Counted from the first letter of the stretch, positions 43,070 to 54,617 are shown. The stretch: DNA of 64,000 nucleotides from Tricholoma matsutake (GCA_026075535.2 AP026543.1:3844001-3908000); one strand, 5' to 3'. Notes: generated by a model not told the origin, from the sequence alone. Program-made: numbers and translations.

Positions 43070-46000
43070 CTTCTCTAAGATGCATCACCCCGATGCATTC
43101 AAAATTGCATATGACCAAAGTCAGTGACTTGAATGCAACATGGTGCAGCAGTGTGGCATCAGTGGAATTTCTTGACTGACTGAGGGGTGTTCACATTGGA
43201 CTCCTTGACCCATGAGTTCTACTCATACCCATAACCCTTCCAGTGCACCAAATACTGGAGTTTTCCTCAATGCAACCAGCTGTCCAAGATCAACTCGACT
43301 TCTTACTGGGGTTCTCCCTCGATCACTGTAGGTGGCAGTGGTGGATGTGAATGGCATCCTGGAAATGGATCTGGGGGAGCTGGAAGGAGTTTGATGACAT
43401 GGAATACCTAGTGGAGTCTGGACATGGAGGCTGGGAGGTGCAGATGATAGGCATGTGTTCCAACACACTTGACAATGGGAAAAGGTCCCAGAAAGCGATG
43501 GGCGAGTTTCTTGGATGGACGTGTGGTGGAGATGTCACTGGAGTCAAGATAAACTCAATCACCAATCTTGTACTGATGGGCTGGGGAATGGCGTTGATTG
43601 TAAAAGTGCACCATGTCATCCTTTGCCTTCACTAAGGCTGCCTTTGCCTCCTCCAAGCTACATATCCCTCATGCATTCTGTGAACTCATTCACTGTCTCG
43701 ATGTGTGAGGGAGTTTGGCAGGGTTCAAATTTCATGTGTGGATGCTGTCCAGTGTCTAAGAGGAATGGGGTCTGTTGAGTGGAAGTATTAGTGTTTGAAA
43801 GTCCAGTCCATAGGACCACAAAAAGACTGGCAACTGAACTGGACTGCAACCAGTCCTACATGGACCACGGTTGCAGTCCATGTCAGTTCAAAAGCAGTCT
43901 GGTTTTTGGTTCATCTCAATTGTAGATTAGCAGTTGAACTGCAAAAGACCAGTCTAAACCAGTCTAGAACTGAATCATCAGTCTATCCCAAATGCTTAAT
44001 GTGAATGCAAGTCAAAAGTGTTCAACCTGTGTTCTGTTCCATGTAACAGTACAGGATGGCATTGGATCATTTTCTGCTAGAGACAAAAGGTGTACATCTC
44101 CTTCCAGGCTACAAGTTTCAGCTCTTACATGAGTCATGATTCATTGAACTGCATTCGGGAAATGCCTCGCAGATCAAGTACCTTCGACCTGCGAGCAATT
44201 TGTGACTTTGAGTGAATGTCACACAATTATGGCACTATGAGAGGCAGATTCATTTTACCCTCGCAGGTCAAGCACCTTCAGCCTGCGAGCAATTTGTGAC
44301 TTTGAGTGAATGTCACACAATTACAGACCAGTTAAAAAAAGTAGGTGCAACCAGTTGCAACTGGTCTTTTGTGGGCAACCGAACCAATCAGGACCGGTCC
44401 CAGTCAGTCTGGTTGCCAGTTGCCCCAAATTCAAGAAATGTATGGACCGGTCCAGTCTGCAGTTGCCCCCTCAGAGGTCCAAAAAACTGGACCAGACTGG
44501 ACTTTCAAACACTAGAAAGCATGGACATGGTTGTTGTATCCAAACTTGGCCAAGGGGAGAAGATCGTCCCAATTGTCCTGGTGCTCATTGACAAAGATGC
44601 ACATGTACTGCTCCAGTTCCTGGTTGACTTGCTCAGTCTGGCCGTCAGTTTGCAGGTGATAGGTGGTCAAAGCAAGGAGTTTGATTCCCAGAAGTCGGTA
44701 CAGCTTGCGAGTGATCTCTGCCATGAACTGAGGACCATGGTCAGAAAGGAAAGCACCAGGAAGTCCATGTAATTTCCACATATGGTGGAGATAGAGTTGG
44801 GCAGTACCCAGGGTGCTTACAGTGGTGTGAGTGGGAATGAAGTGAGCACATTTCCCCACTGAATCAACTGTGCACATCACCACATCAAACCCATTCGACT
44901 CTGGCAACTCCACCACAACGTCAACACTGACAACATCCCAATGACTCTCTGGAATGGGAAGAGGGTGTAGCTCACCAATGGGTTTGCGATGAGGAATCTT
45001 GGTGTGTAAGCAAAGGGCACAAGTACAACAATACTGACCAATGAGCTGTGACATTTGTGGCCACCAATAATTCTGTGAGGTGAGCTCCAAGGTCTTCCAG
45101 CATCCAGGATGACTGGCAATCTGTAAGTCATGGTGTTGGGATATGATGCACTGGTGAAGGTCTGGGCCATTGGGGATGTAGATGTGATCCCTGAAATACA
45201 ACAAGTCCTCCTTTTCAGCCCACTCTGCCACACACAAGGAAAGGGTGGATCCCTTCCTCAGTTCTTTAACAGCTCGGGCGACAACATCCTCATGTAAACC
45301 GCTACAGTTTGCATGATGAATGTCACATAGGATGTCCTGCTCCTCATCCTGGGGTGCGATGCCTTCCAGTGCCCGAATGGTGAACAGGTCTGGCTGCAAC
45401 AACACAATGTTTTGATTGTCATCACTGCCATCCCCATGGTCGGCACGTCGGGAGAGGGTATTGGTCTTCCCCATGCTGCAACCTGGACAGTGGTGCAAGG
45501 AGAAGTCAAATCTGGATAGATACAGGGACCAAAGAGCTTGACAATGATTCAATTTCTTGGCCATTATAAAGTACTCGAGATTCTTGTGATCTGTCCAAAT
45601 TTCCACCTTGTGTTGGGCACCCTTGAGGAAGTGTCACCATTCCTCGAGTGCACACATCATCACCAACATCTCCTTGTCATGGATCTCATAGTTTTGCTCC
45701 ACAGAACTAAGGCTTTTGGAGTAGAATGCAACAGGATGCCACTTCTGGTCCTCTGGAGACTGCTGAGACAACACGGTGACCATTGCAAAGCCAGAACTGT
45801 CAGCTTCTACACAAAAAGGGCGCAAATTGTCAGCAAAGGTAAGAATGGGAGTGGAAGTGACCATCTCCTTAAGCTTTTCAAATGCCTTCTGTTGTGCATT
45901 ATCCCACTTCCATGCCTCCTTTCCTGTCAAGTCGAACAGTGGTCATGCATGATGTGAGAAATCTTTGATGAAACACTGATAAAAATTGATGAAGCCCAGG

Positions 46001-47746
46001 AAAGACTGCACCTCTTTCTTGTTTGTGGGCATTGGCCAAGCCGTGACCCTGTTCACCTTGATAGGATCCATCTCCACCTGACCCTCCGAGATAATCAGGC
46101 CAAGGTACTCGATCTTGGTCTTCTCAAACTCGCACTTGTCCTGATGAAGGTAGAGTTTGTACCATTCAAGCCGTTCTAGGATGAGGTGCATGATGGGATG
46201 GTGCTCTTCAACCATATGAGTGAAGATGAGGATGTTGTCGAGATAGATGCAAACAACACCTTTGAGGATGAGGTCGTGAAAGATGTCATTCATCATGGTC
46301 TGAAAGGTGGCAGGACTATTAGTAAGGCCAAAGAACATGACAAGCGGTTCAAAAAGACCATGATTGGTACAAAAGGCTGCCTTCCACTCATCTCCCTCCT
46401 TTATCCTCACATTATTGTAGCCTGAATGGACATCAAGCTTGGTGAAGCATCAGGCTCCATGGAGTTGGTTCACAAGTTCGGAGATGAGAGGTAATGGGTA
46501 GCGATTTTTGACCATGATGTCGTTGAGCCTTCTGTAGTCTTGAACCGGTTGAAGTGAGCCATCCTTATTCTTGACAAAGAAAAAGGGAGAGGCCATGGGT
46601 GACTTTGATGGTCGAATACATCTGGAGGCCAGGTTCTCATCGATGAACTGGTCAAGCTGTCGCTGTTCTTCAGGAGAGAGAGGATAGACCTTGCAGGATG
46701 AAAGGGTTGCACCAGGGGTGAGTTCAATCACATGATCCCATGGCTTGTGCACAGGGAAAGAGTCAAACGATTCCTTGGAGAACACGTTCCCGAACTCATG
46801 GAGATGAGGAAGCAAGGAATCAGTAGAGGATTTAGCAGCATTGTTTTTGTGGAAGGCCTCAGCAAGGCATTGGGATATGTTTGATGTACCACACACCTCA
46901 TGCGATGGATGAATTGCAGTGTAGAAAATCCGATCACCTTCCTCCACTTCCCCTGGCTCCTCCTCCTCATCATCTGAGTCTGGCATCAGATCAGGAACCC
47001 CTTTTAACTCCACTTCAGGTATAGGCAGGGGTCCGGCATGACACTTCTGAGTAAGTTGTATTGAGGCCCTTTGTCCACAACATTGTTGCCTGGCTTCCAT
47101 GAAACAAGTACAACAGCGGGATAGACACCGGCTCATTGTAACCTCCCCGGTATGCCAGTTGACCTCTGCATTATGGTCTCAAAGCCACGGATAGCCCAAA
47201 ATCACCTTCTGCTTTCCTAATTGAGTGACAGCAAAAAGGGCATGCTCACTATGATCTTTGTAATGGAGGACCAGGTCTACAACCTCTCAGATGGCACCAG
47301 CTTTGTTTGGGGACCTATCCACATTATAAACAGGTATCGGACATGAGAGTGAGCGAGTATTCAGGCGATGTTGTTGTGCAAGATGAGCATCAATGAAGAG
47401 ACTGGTCACACCAGAGTCCAGGAGCACAGAGATACCAAGTATCTGTCCAGTGTTGGTAGTCTGTAGTTCAATTGCTAGGTTCAAGGAATGTGTAGAGGGA
47501 GTGGATGCAACAATATATTTGTGTGGTAGTTTACACTCCCATGATTTAATTTTGGGGTGTGGAGCAGAGGGAGAGATGGGAAGAGCAGGTATGTCTTCAG
47601 CCAACTTCAAAGGGTCAGAGAGGGGAACAGTCATGGAAATAGATTCATTCTCTGGGGATTCAACTGACCAAACTTCAAAGTGGTTATGGACAGGCAGTGA
47701 GGGCATATGATTCACTCCCTGCAAATAGAAAAGTCCTGCTCCTCTA
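43070..47746 (-). pseudogene. Pol of gypsy-A copy 2, decayed
   Basis: All domains remain recognisable: protease with 'ISVLLDSGVTSLFIDAHL' (the GAT of DSGAT is altered), RT '[20 protein letters not shown]' with the box YLDNIL instead of YLDDIL (second catalytic Asp changed to Asn), and RNase H 'VEADSSGFAMVTVLSQQ' (Asp of SSDFA lost). Integrase has 'VVSVDVVVELPE' and 'FLSDHGPQFMAEI', and the chromodomain is near 43220. Stops and frameshifts are numerous. Most changes against the intact copy are CG to TG or CA. Confidence 0.92.
43789..44514. mobile_element. hAT-like MITE, 726 bp, in gypsy-A copy 2
   Basis: The TIRs are 20 bp and perfect: TAGTGTTTGAAAGTCCAGTC on the left and the same on the reversed right end. 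Flanks GGAAGTAT (43781-43788) and GAAAGCAT (44515-44522) are an 8-bp duplication with two transitions. Subterminal GCAACCAGTTGCAACTGG motifs relate it to 6451-8002 and 1-264. Inside, a 64-bp segment is directly repeated (44167-44230 and 44261-44324), containing CCTGCGAGCAATTTGTGACT. There is no coding sequence. Confidence 0.9.
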
Positions 47747-50700
47747 TGGTGCAGTTCACTTAGTCACCGCTACTTTTGTACAAGCAAAATTCCACTCTGA
47801 CAAAGCACCAAAATTCTTATTCCTTTAGTAGAAATGCTCCTTTCTATCATAGGAACAAAACTACTAGACCAATTGTCAAAATACTCAAAACTGGGGGAGT
47901 TATTTTTTTTGGGCCGACGAATTCTGCCGCCATGTCCCAAAATGGTAATGTAAGTATCAAACTGTGTTGCTACCGACTCGGGAATCCTTCTGTGAGATGT
48001 GTAGCATCTAGAGCTGAAGTTCTTGACCTGAATTTGAGCCTCTTTTGCCCCAAGTCCACTCCAATATGCCTCCATCCACCGTTTCATCCTGTGCTCCCAT
48101 TTCCAGATGGTCTCGATTGGAACTCATGCGAGCATGTTTGGCATATTCTCCTGCAGGGTTGTAAAGGTGTAATCACAGTGCATCTGCAGATATCTCTTGA
48201 CGGCACCCCAGAAAAATTCTATGAAGTTCAGTTCACAATGAAACTTGGGAAGAAAAATGCACAAGTGCCCGGCTGCCTCAATGACCTCCTGGACGAGAGA
48301 CTGCTGTTCCAGAAAATCCGGCTGCAGATCAAGAATGCACTTGGCACAACAATGAGTGGCCCCCAATGCACATTTCCTCCTGGATCCATCCTTTGCCTTC
48401 TTACACTGCATTACCAGCCCATTTTTCCACAAGCCCTGCTCGAGAAGGATCTGTTTCATTCCCTTTGGCTGACCTGGAAAGTTGTGGTGATCCACAGGGA
48501 AGCTCATTGCTTGAGGGGATTTCTCACCATTTATCATGTACCATCCATCTCGGAGTGATGCCTGCTTGCCACCGGGCTTCATGTTCATATGTGATGTAAG
48601 AAGTGCATCTTTGGCATATGCTGAGTGACCTTGCAAGTTGTCGACCATAATGAGTGCTTGGTACTCAGGCCCATGCACCCGCTCAAAGGTGGGAATAATT
48701 CTCTCGTGAAGCTTCAAAGTTAATCAGTAAAATTCTGCACATGTTCATCGCATCCAACCATACCTGTTTCACAAAGAGTTTGCCATATCATAATTTTTTC
48801 CATACTCCAGAGTTTGACTCGCTTTGCTCAACCAGCCTTTCATTGAGCAGATCACATCTGATTGATGCAACCCACGGCCAACACCCTTCTTCTTCAATGG
48901 CTGTTCCCCCTGCCAGACCCAGGACATTGTTGCTCCATCATTTGCTTGTGCTGTCATCTCATTGTGGGCCACGAGGACGACTTTCCTTTCACCAGGTGCC
49001 AATTGAAGTTCTATCTCCTTATCGACATTACCCACCACATATCCCATGAGGCATGACTCGAATTTCTTCATGGCGGGCAGAAAAACATTCTGTCGGTAAT
49101 CGACCACATCCTTGCGCTCATGGCCATCATAATACAAAGCCTTTTTGTGAGCCATGTATTTGAAGCCTTCCTTATGAAGAAGCCATTGGTGTGCCATTCT
49201 GAGTGATATCCCTCCTGCAACCTTCAGCTGAATATGGGGAAACAACTCAAGTTCCATATATTTTTTGAGGCCAGCTGGCATCTCCTTCGAGACAACGTGG
49301 TGGAGATACTTCTTTGACTCATCAGGGAGGAGTTTATTCTTTGTGAAGTCGGTGAGTTTTTGTGGATTCATGGACCATTTGTTTGTCCGGAGATAAGAGC
49401 ACAATTCAGTACAGACATCGGGGTCATCCAGCAATGAAAAAACCTTCTGGTGACAGCCTCTTTGTGAAGTGGGAAGCTCGCGAGATTTTGACCACCTGGC
49501 AACCCATTGCCACACCATATGTCCACCCCAACTTGGAGCAAATCCTTGGCTTTCAGCGGCATGCTCTGATGCTTCGATAAGCCCTCGGCTGTTTTTGACC
49601 ACCATATGCAAACAGCTCTGAATCGCCTGAGCACGATATGCCTGCAACCCATTTTGGCCCGCATCAAACACTGCATGTTTTGATGCTATCAGCTTCTCGA
49701 CATCTTGAAGACCCTTTTCCACCCGCTGCCTCCACTCATCATATGCCCGCTTGCATGCTTCTTGAGCAGGAACATCAAGCTTTTGCTGCTTGGGCTGGGG
49801 TGGGGCCCTAACACCAAATGATATGCCTGGCGCTTGTGGGGTCATGCCTGCTGCAGATCTATCCCGATCATCACTCCATACCTCATCGTTATTATCATCA
49901 TCAGCCCCGACATCACTCTGATCTGACAGATAGCCTCGAAAAATGCCATCTGAGACATTGCCATCTGTGGCTTCGTTATTGGCAGGTTGGCTCATTTCAG
50001 GAAGGGAGGGAGCATGGGATGGGGTCAATTGTCGAGGGGGAGCAATGGTGAAGAAGGACCAAAACTTTGCAGCTCCATCACTGTTTTGCCCGTGTCAAGA
50101 TATTTTCACAACAGCCAACTCGGAGCAGTTTTGGTGCACCTGCTTCATGTAACTTTATCCTTTACCTCCTTCTCGTGCATCTGCTGTGCAATCTCCCATT
50201 TTCTGTGGTCAGAGAGGCCATTGTATCCCAATGATCGCATGGATTCTGCCCTTTTCCAATCCTTGGGTGTTTTTGTGTGCAGTAAATGTTTGTATGATGT
50301 GGGTGTTGCCAGTTCTTCAAGGTCCAGTTCATGCTGACATCTTATTTGAAGACTCTTGATTAAATCCTCTCTGTTGAGCTCTTTGAGATCAAAGTCATCA
50401 GGACTGTCATCATTCCGAATGTCTGAATCAGAGTCAGTCTTGGTCCAATCTTCATCCTCTGAATCTGACAAAATATAATTGACTCCTCCATTCCAACTTG
50501 TGCATTCGATGTCAGAATTATCATCTGCTGAAGACTCCACATCGTTGCTATCATCCAAGTTGGGCTGATTGACTTTTCCGAGGGCCTTGCTAGTTCGGGC
50601 ACGCGCTGCTGCTGCTTTATGGTCTTTATGAGCCATAGTTTTTTTCAGGTTTATTTCAAATTTTGAGTCTAACAACCTCCCTGACATCATCTATAATTTT

Positions 50701-50761
50701 TTTTTTTGTCGGGCAATTCCACTGCTGTCCATAAGTAGCAGTGACTAAGCAAACTGCACCA
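47747..50761 (-). mobile_element. Tc1/mariner-like DDE transposon with a TA duplication, 3015 bp
   Basis: Ends TGGTGCAGTTCACTTAGTCA and, reversed, TGGTGCAGTTTGCTTAGTCA; inverted similarity covers about 28 bp. TA flanks each side (47745-47746, 50762-50763), and removing it rejoins the gypsy-A text 'CTGCTCCTC-TACAACTTC'. It encodes one transposase on the - strand. Confidence 0.88.
48124..50690 (-). pseudogene. DDE transposase of the 'CELN-IE' fungal family
   Basis: N-terminal frame 50690-50145 is Asp/Ser-rich ('DDSNDVESSADDNSDIEC') with 'SMRSLGYNGLSDHRKWEI'. The middle frame 50028-48769 holds a Zn-free helical domain and 'ISLRMAHQWLLHKEGFKYMA', then 'KKALYYDGHERKDVVDYRQN' and the first catalytic region 'VLVAHNEMTAQANDGATM', where relatives have HDES, so the first Asp is now Asn. 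The third frame 48717-48124 has 'ALIMVDNLQGHSAYAKDAL' (second Asp) and 'FLPKFHCELNFIEFFWGAVK' (the Glu of CELN-IE). Breaks near 50028-50145 and 48717-48769 may be introns or lesions. The Asp-to-Asn change is a CpG-type G to A transition and predicts an inactive enzyme. Confidence 0.8.
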
Positions 50762-50763
50762 TA

Positions 50764-52173
50764 CAACTTCTGACTTGATCTCCTCTGCAACCTGATCCTT
50801 CGCTTCCTCGACATCTACAAGCGCCAACAAGTCTTGGAGGAGTTCATCTTGCCCCTTGTGGGTGAGCATGCAGATATCCTGATGAAGGGGACACACTCCA
50901 GCCCTGTGCCCAGTTTCCCCACAGTGGTAGCAGAGATCCAACATATGCGCACGGCTGCGGGCCACATCAACATCCATTGGTACCGGGACATTGATGGCTG
51001 GTGTGGGAGTCTGATGAACAGGAATAGGGTTATGGCAGGGAAGGGTTCAATTGAAGGTGTAGGGTGCATGAGTGGTAGTTGGAGCATGGAATGCAGTATT
51101 AAACACCGCATTTGTGAGTTGGTTCTCGTCACAGAGTGAAGCAGCTTCATACCAAGCATAGATATCATCATCTGCCAGGTGCCCTTCCAACATCTGTGCA
51201 ATCTGGTCCTGAATTTCTCGATTGAGGGCCAAGGCCCCCTCAGAACTTCACCACCACTGGTAGCTCACTCCCATATCCTGCCATGTCCACCAAATCCTTA
51301 AACTCATCAATATAATCGTCCACCAATCAACATGCCTAGTGGTAAGAGGATGACTCGAGCTGTGTCACTGCTTGGTGGCACTCATTAAGGGGACAAAAGT
51401 GGCATACAAACTCTGCTCAGAAGTCACCCCAAGTGGAGAAAGATAGAGAATTGAGCTTTTTAGTTTGGCACAGAATACGGTCCATGTAGAGATAGGCATG
51501 TTCAGATTTCATGTATGTGAAGGCCCAATAAATTTTTGCAGCCTCATCAATGAATTGATGCAACTGGAGACTGATGTACAACTCACAGGAATTAAGGAAT
51601 GCATGCCCCTGCGCATGCGCACCATTAAATTTGGTGGGGAGATGGTTTGATCTGGGCACACTCCTTAGTGGGCGCATTTGGCGGTGCATTGTTGTTGGGC
51701 ACATTTGGAGTCGCAATGGGGGGAATACTATTGGTTGTAGAGTTAGTCTGGAGGGTCCTGACAAAGTTTTTGATCATAGATTTAAGTGAATCGATTTGCG
51801 CACATATTCTGCTAACATTGCTTTCAAGCGCATCGAGGCGCTCTGATGTGTCCATGTCGCTAGAGGGTGTGTTTGGCAAAAATGGTGGTGCACTAAAGGT
51901 GGGACTGTCGGGAATGGTGTGTAGGGAGTCTGTGGAGCTTTGGGAAGTGTCATCCACTCTGTACCTGCCTATCTTGGGCAGCGCACTCACAATTTTGGGC
52001 CTTAGGAGAGAGTTTTCTATTATAAGGGCAACCTCAGCCTCTAGCAAAGGGAAATCTGAAGTTAAAATTATACTACATATTACAGGGATTGGGGGTGCAC
52101 CTAGCAAAGGGAAATCCAAAGAGAGAACTCTAAGGATCCCTTTGCCAATGCCCAGTATATGTGAAGATGGCAA
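50764..52173 (-). pseudogene. Gag of gypsy-A copy 2, decayed
   Basis: Reads left from about 51856 ('MDTSERLDALESNVSRICAQ'), through 'FLNSCELYISLQLHQFIDEA', to a zinc knuckle CYHCGETGHRAGVC near 50920. The C-terminal codons are cut by the DDE transposon at 50761. Frames break near 51615, 51420 and 51240. An open frame continues upstream into the LTR up to 52173, which is probably fortuitous. Confidence 0.88.
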
Positions 52174-52456
52174 AAATCAAATAATAATCTAAAAATAGAA
52201 AAGGCAGAGATAGGCAGATCAAGGCCACCAAATGACATCATACCAAGGGGTAGATGTTGGAAGGGGTGCTCCACCTCTAAATATAAAACTGTCAACATGC
52301 ACAAATGTGATAGAAAGGGAAATTAGTAATAAAATAAGGAAAAATCATAGAAAATGAAGAATAGAAGGAAATGAAGTGAGGAAAAATATAGAACAAACAT
52401 AAAAAATAGGAGAAACACACAGAGCACCCCCCCGAGTCCCCCCTAGTCCCCTTACA
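52021..52456 (-). repeat. 5' LTR of gypsy-A copy 2
   Basis: About 436 bp, RNA-sense start TGTAAGGGGACTAGGGGGG, end CCCTTATA. The adjoining internal sequence keeps the self-priming word (GAGAGTTTTCTA on +, 52008-52019). Confidence 0.92.
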
Positions 52457-52859
52457 CAGCCTTGCAGCAGCCACTGCCATCAAAAGTACATAATTATCAA
52501 CTTAGCTAATTTTCACCCAATACAGTACAGAAATTATAAGATGTATATTCCATGCAAATCTCAGGTAGTTTTTCATGGTAAGATGCATATATTTTCATCA
52601 AGAACAAAGAATGTGTAGTCCATGTTGGCAGATTTTGAAATCATGTGATGAACAACATTCACCAAAAACTCTAGCATCGCTCTGCATGGGGGTTATATTT
52701 GATATTATTCACCACAGTAAGTGTGGTTGTATCATTATGTGACCCATATTGTAATTGTGTAGCACAGAAAACTTAATTATTTTATGAGGCAGACAGACAG
52801 ATGGACAGACATCAGAATTCTCCAATCCCTCCAACAGCTGACTGGCTGAGTCAAGATGG

Positions 52860-53580
52860 TTGAGCTTGAACTACAAAATGGGAAGCACAAAAACAAACAG
52901 CATCAAGTGAAAGGCAGAAACTCAATGTGGAGGCACAGGTTTTGACATCAGCAGAGGGCAAATGGTTAGCAGCAGAAAAGGATGCAGAGTGGGTAGCAAA
53001 GGAACAGAAGAAGAAAGATGGAGCCATGTGATGAAAGCAGAAAGAGAATGATAGGGAACAGCAGCGATAAGGTTGTGCACCTGATGCCCTGTTTACAGGT
53101 TCTCTCTCTTTGAAGAGCAAGCCTAATTTGCAGGAAATTGCAGGTGCGCTGTCCCTTCTGGAAGATGGTACCAAGGAGGTGTTGGTTTGTCATATCAATA
53201 ACCTCTTTGACTCCCATCCCTGCCTTCATGATAGTGACAGGTTTACTGGCCTATTTAGTTGTGCTTCCAGGTGGCGAGTTGACACAAGCAGTGCTACACA
53301 GCCTCAAGTATTTGATAATACACCACATAACCCTTCAGCATCTCAAGCTTCTGGACCTGTATTGCTCCTCCCACTCACCATGAACATCGCAAACCTGCCA
53401 GTTGCTGGTCTGAGTACATCTCACAGCACATTCCCTCCTCCCCCACCAAATCATCTACAATTTGGTTTCTACCCTCCAGGAATGCTTTGGGACCATTACC
53501 ATGTCCACTATCCTCCATTCTACCCACCTTCACACTCACTTTTGTACATCCATCTTCTCAGGCTGCAAGGACCATTTTAG
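52860..53580 (+). pseudogene. SAP-like protein of the outer TIR element
   Basis: A decayed coiled first part ('KWEAQKQTASSERQKLNVEA', 'GKWLAAEKDAEWVAKEQKKK') runs through stops and a shift into 'SLKSKPNLQEIAGALSLLED' and 'GTKEVLVCHINNLFDSHPCL', a helix-extended-helix unit like SAP domains that bind AT-rich DNA. After that comes a Pro/Tyr-rich segment ('NHLQFGFYPPGMLWDHYHVH') ending at 53580. Only the part from 53110 is uninterrupted. It lies inside the right TIR of the element at 32989-54133 and is transcribed toward it. A DNA-binding role is inference from the SAP likeness. Confidence 0.6.
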
Positions 53581-53954
53581 ATCATACTCTATTTTATGAC
53601 TCATTTCAATTTAATCCTCAGCAAATTGTACATTTATTTCATTCTATAGGTCATACCTTACTTTCTACATAGTTGTATATACTTTGATTGAGATAGTTTT
53701 TGAGCCTCTGCATTCTCAAAGGACATTGCTGTTGCTGTGGCAGTGGAGATCAAATCTGATCATGACGAAGTGTGATGAAATCAACAAAATCTCTTCACCT
53801 CTCCCAAGCACAAGCACACCACTCCAGGAACTAAAAGTGAGTATGCTCTTGTGTTTTAGTTTAGTATAGGTAGCCTGCCAATTTTTCTGGGGCCTTTGGA
53901 GTCAAATTTGAAGTTGTGAACAAGACATTTGCATTAGAATCACTGATTGATCAC
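53581..53954. other. 3' flank of the SAP-like gene
   Basis: AT-rich sequence with a 61-codon + frame at 53684-53869 of no recognised family. It probably contains the 3' untranslated region before the right TIR. Confidence 0.35.
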
Positions 53955-54133
53955 TCCAGCTACTGTTTTTCAACTGCTTCTACATGTTATATTCCTTAGC
54001 AAAATCATACATACATCCAAGATTACTATGCAATAAGATCCTGTAAAACTCTGGGGGGATTGCACAAGGGAATAAAATATGAAAATTGGTTTTCAGACTC
54101 CCTGGGAGATTTCAGACCCATTGGGCACCATGG
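53955..54133 (-). repeat. Right TIR of the SAP/unknown-protein element
   Basis: Inverted partner of 32989-33160. The outermost bases are CCATGGTGCCCAATGGG (reversed), flanked by TA at 54134-54135. Confidence 0.75.
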
Positions 54134-54135
54134 TA

Positions 54136-54617
54136 TGCAGTGCAAAAGATGAAGGAGATGTTTGGGAGATGTCGTCATTTGGTCATAACCCTGATTTTCC
54201 CACGTCTACCACCCTACACGTGACATCCAAAAAAGGAGCAAACGTGGACATGCTATTTTGGGACATGCTCAGCCACTGATTTGTTGACATGTGTTGATGT
54301 GATTTGATAAGGCGTTCCTCTGTGCTTGACCACCATCACAACCGGCGCCGTTCTTCCCATTCCTCGCTCGCTCTGCTCTTCCTTCTAACTCAATTCCTTT
54401 TTCTTGTGTATTAAAAATGGGGAAATGGTATGCTTTCAACATTTTCGTGGTTCTAGAGCGGCTCCCATTCACAGCCGCGCTTAACAGGACCCCTGACTAC
54501 GTCGACGACGTATTACATGCAAAAATAAAAAACTTGGTGTATGTGAGGTGTCGAAGGTCAAACATAACCTTACTCATCACGTAAACTAAAAGGGCTGGCG
54601 CAATTAGTCGTTGTTCG
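54136..54617. other. Former upstream region of the Mug135-like gene, then intergenic sequence
   Basis: On the - strand the first bases (54190 down to 54134) are open in the frame of the Mug135-like gene ('DDISQTSPSSFALH'), consistent with this being its original 5' side. From about 54280 there is no recognised gene. Composition returns to that of the gene islands. Confidence 0.4.

Larger units (their letters stand above)
42627..52456 (-). mobile_element. Older gypsy-A copy 2 with two nested insertions
   Basis: LTRs at 42627-43063 and 52021-52456 enclose a decayed Gag and Pol of the same family as 34292-40339. Two later elements sit inside it: a hAT-like MITE (43789-44514) in the integrase region and a TA-flanked DDE transposon (47747-50761) at the Gag/Pol junction. 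Flanking five-base words are GTTTC and CAGCC, so no target duplication is visible. One end may be rearranged, and the 3' LTR carries an odd insertion, 'GGCCACTTAATTAGTGG', near its end. Confidence 0.92.
32989..54133. mobile_element. TIR element with a TA duplication, encoding an unknown protein and a SAP-like protein, filled with nested retrotransposons
   Basis: The left end, TA|CCATGGTGAATGGGTCTG, and the reversed right end, TA|CCATGGTGCCCAATGGGT, begin about 170 bp of inverted similarity. Shared blocks include TCTGAAATCTCCC, ATTGCATAGTAATCTTGG and TAACATGTAGAAGCAG. Each side is flanked by TA. Subtracting gypsy-A copies 34292-40339 and 42627-52456 leaves about 5.3 kb with two genes: a long one on - (42140 to 33378) and a SAP-like one on + (52860-53580), divergent from each other. 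The superfamily is unknown to me; the TA duplication is shared with Tc1/mariner and a few others. Confidence 0.65.

Noticed and set aside
50764..52173. Long open frame running from Gag into the LTR
   Set aside because: The part before the Gag start lies in LTR sequence and has no homologue in the intact copy's Gag; taken as chance.
42627..52456. Gypsy-A copy 2 as part of one large inverted duplication with copy 1
   Set aside because: Each copy has its own nested elements and different flanks; they are independent insertions of the same family.
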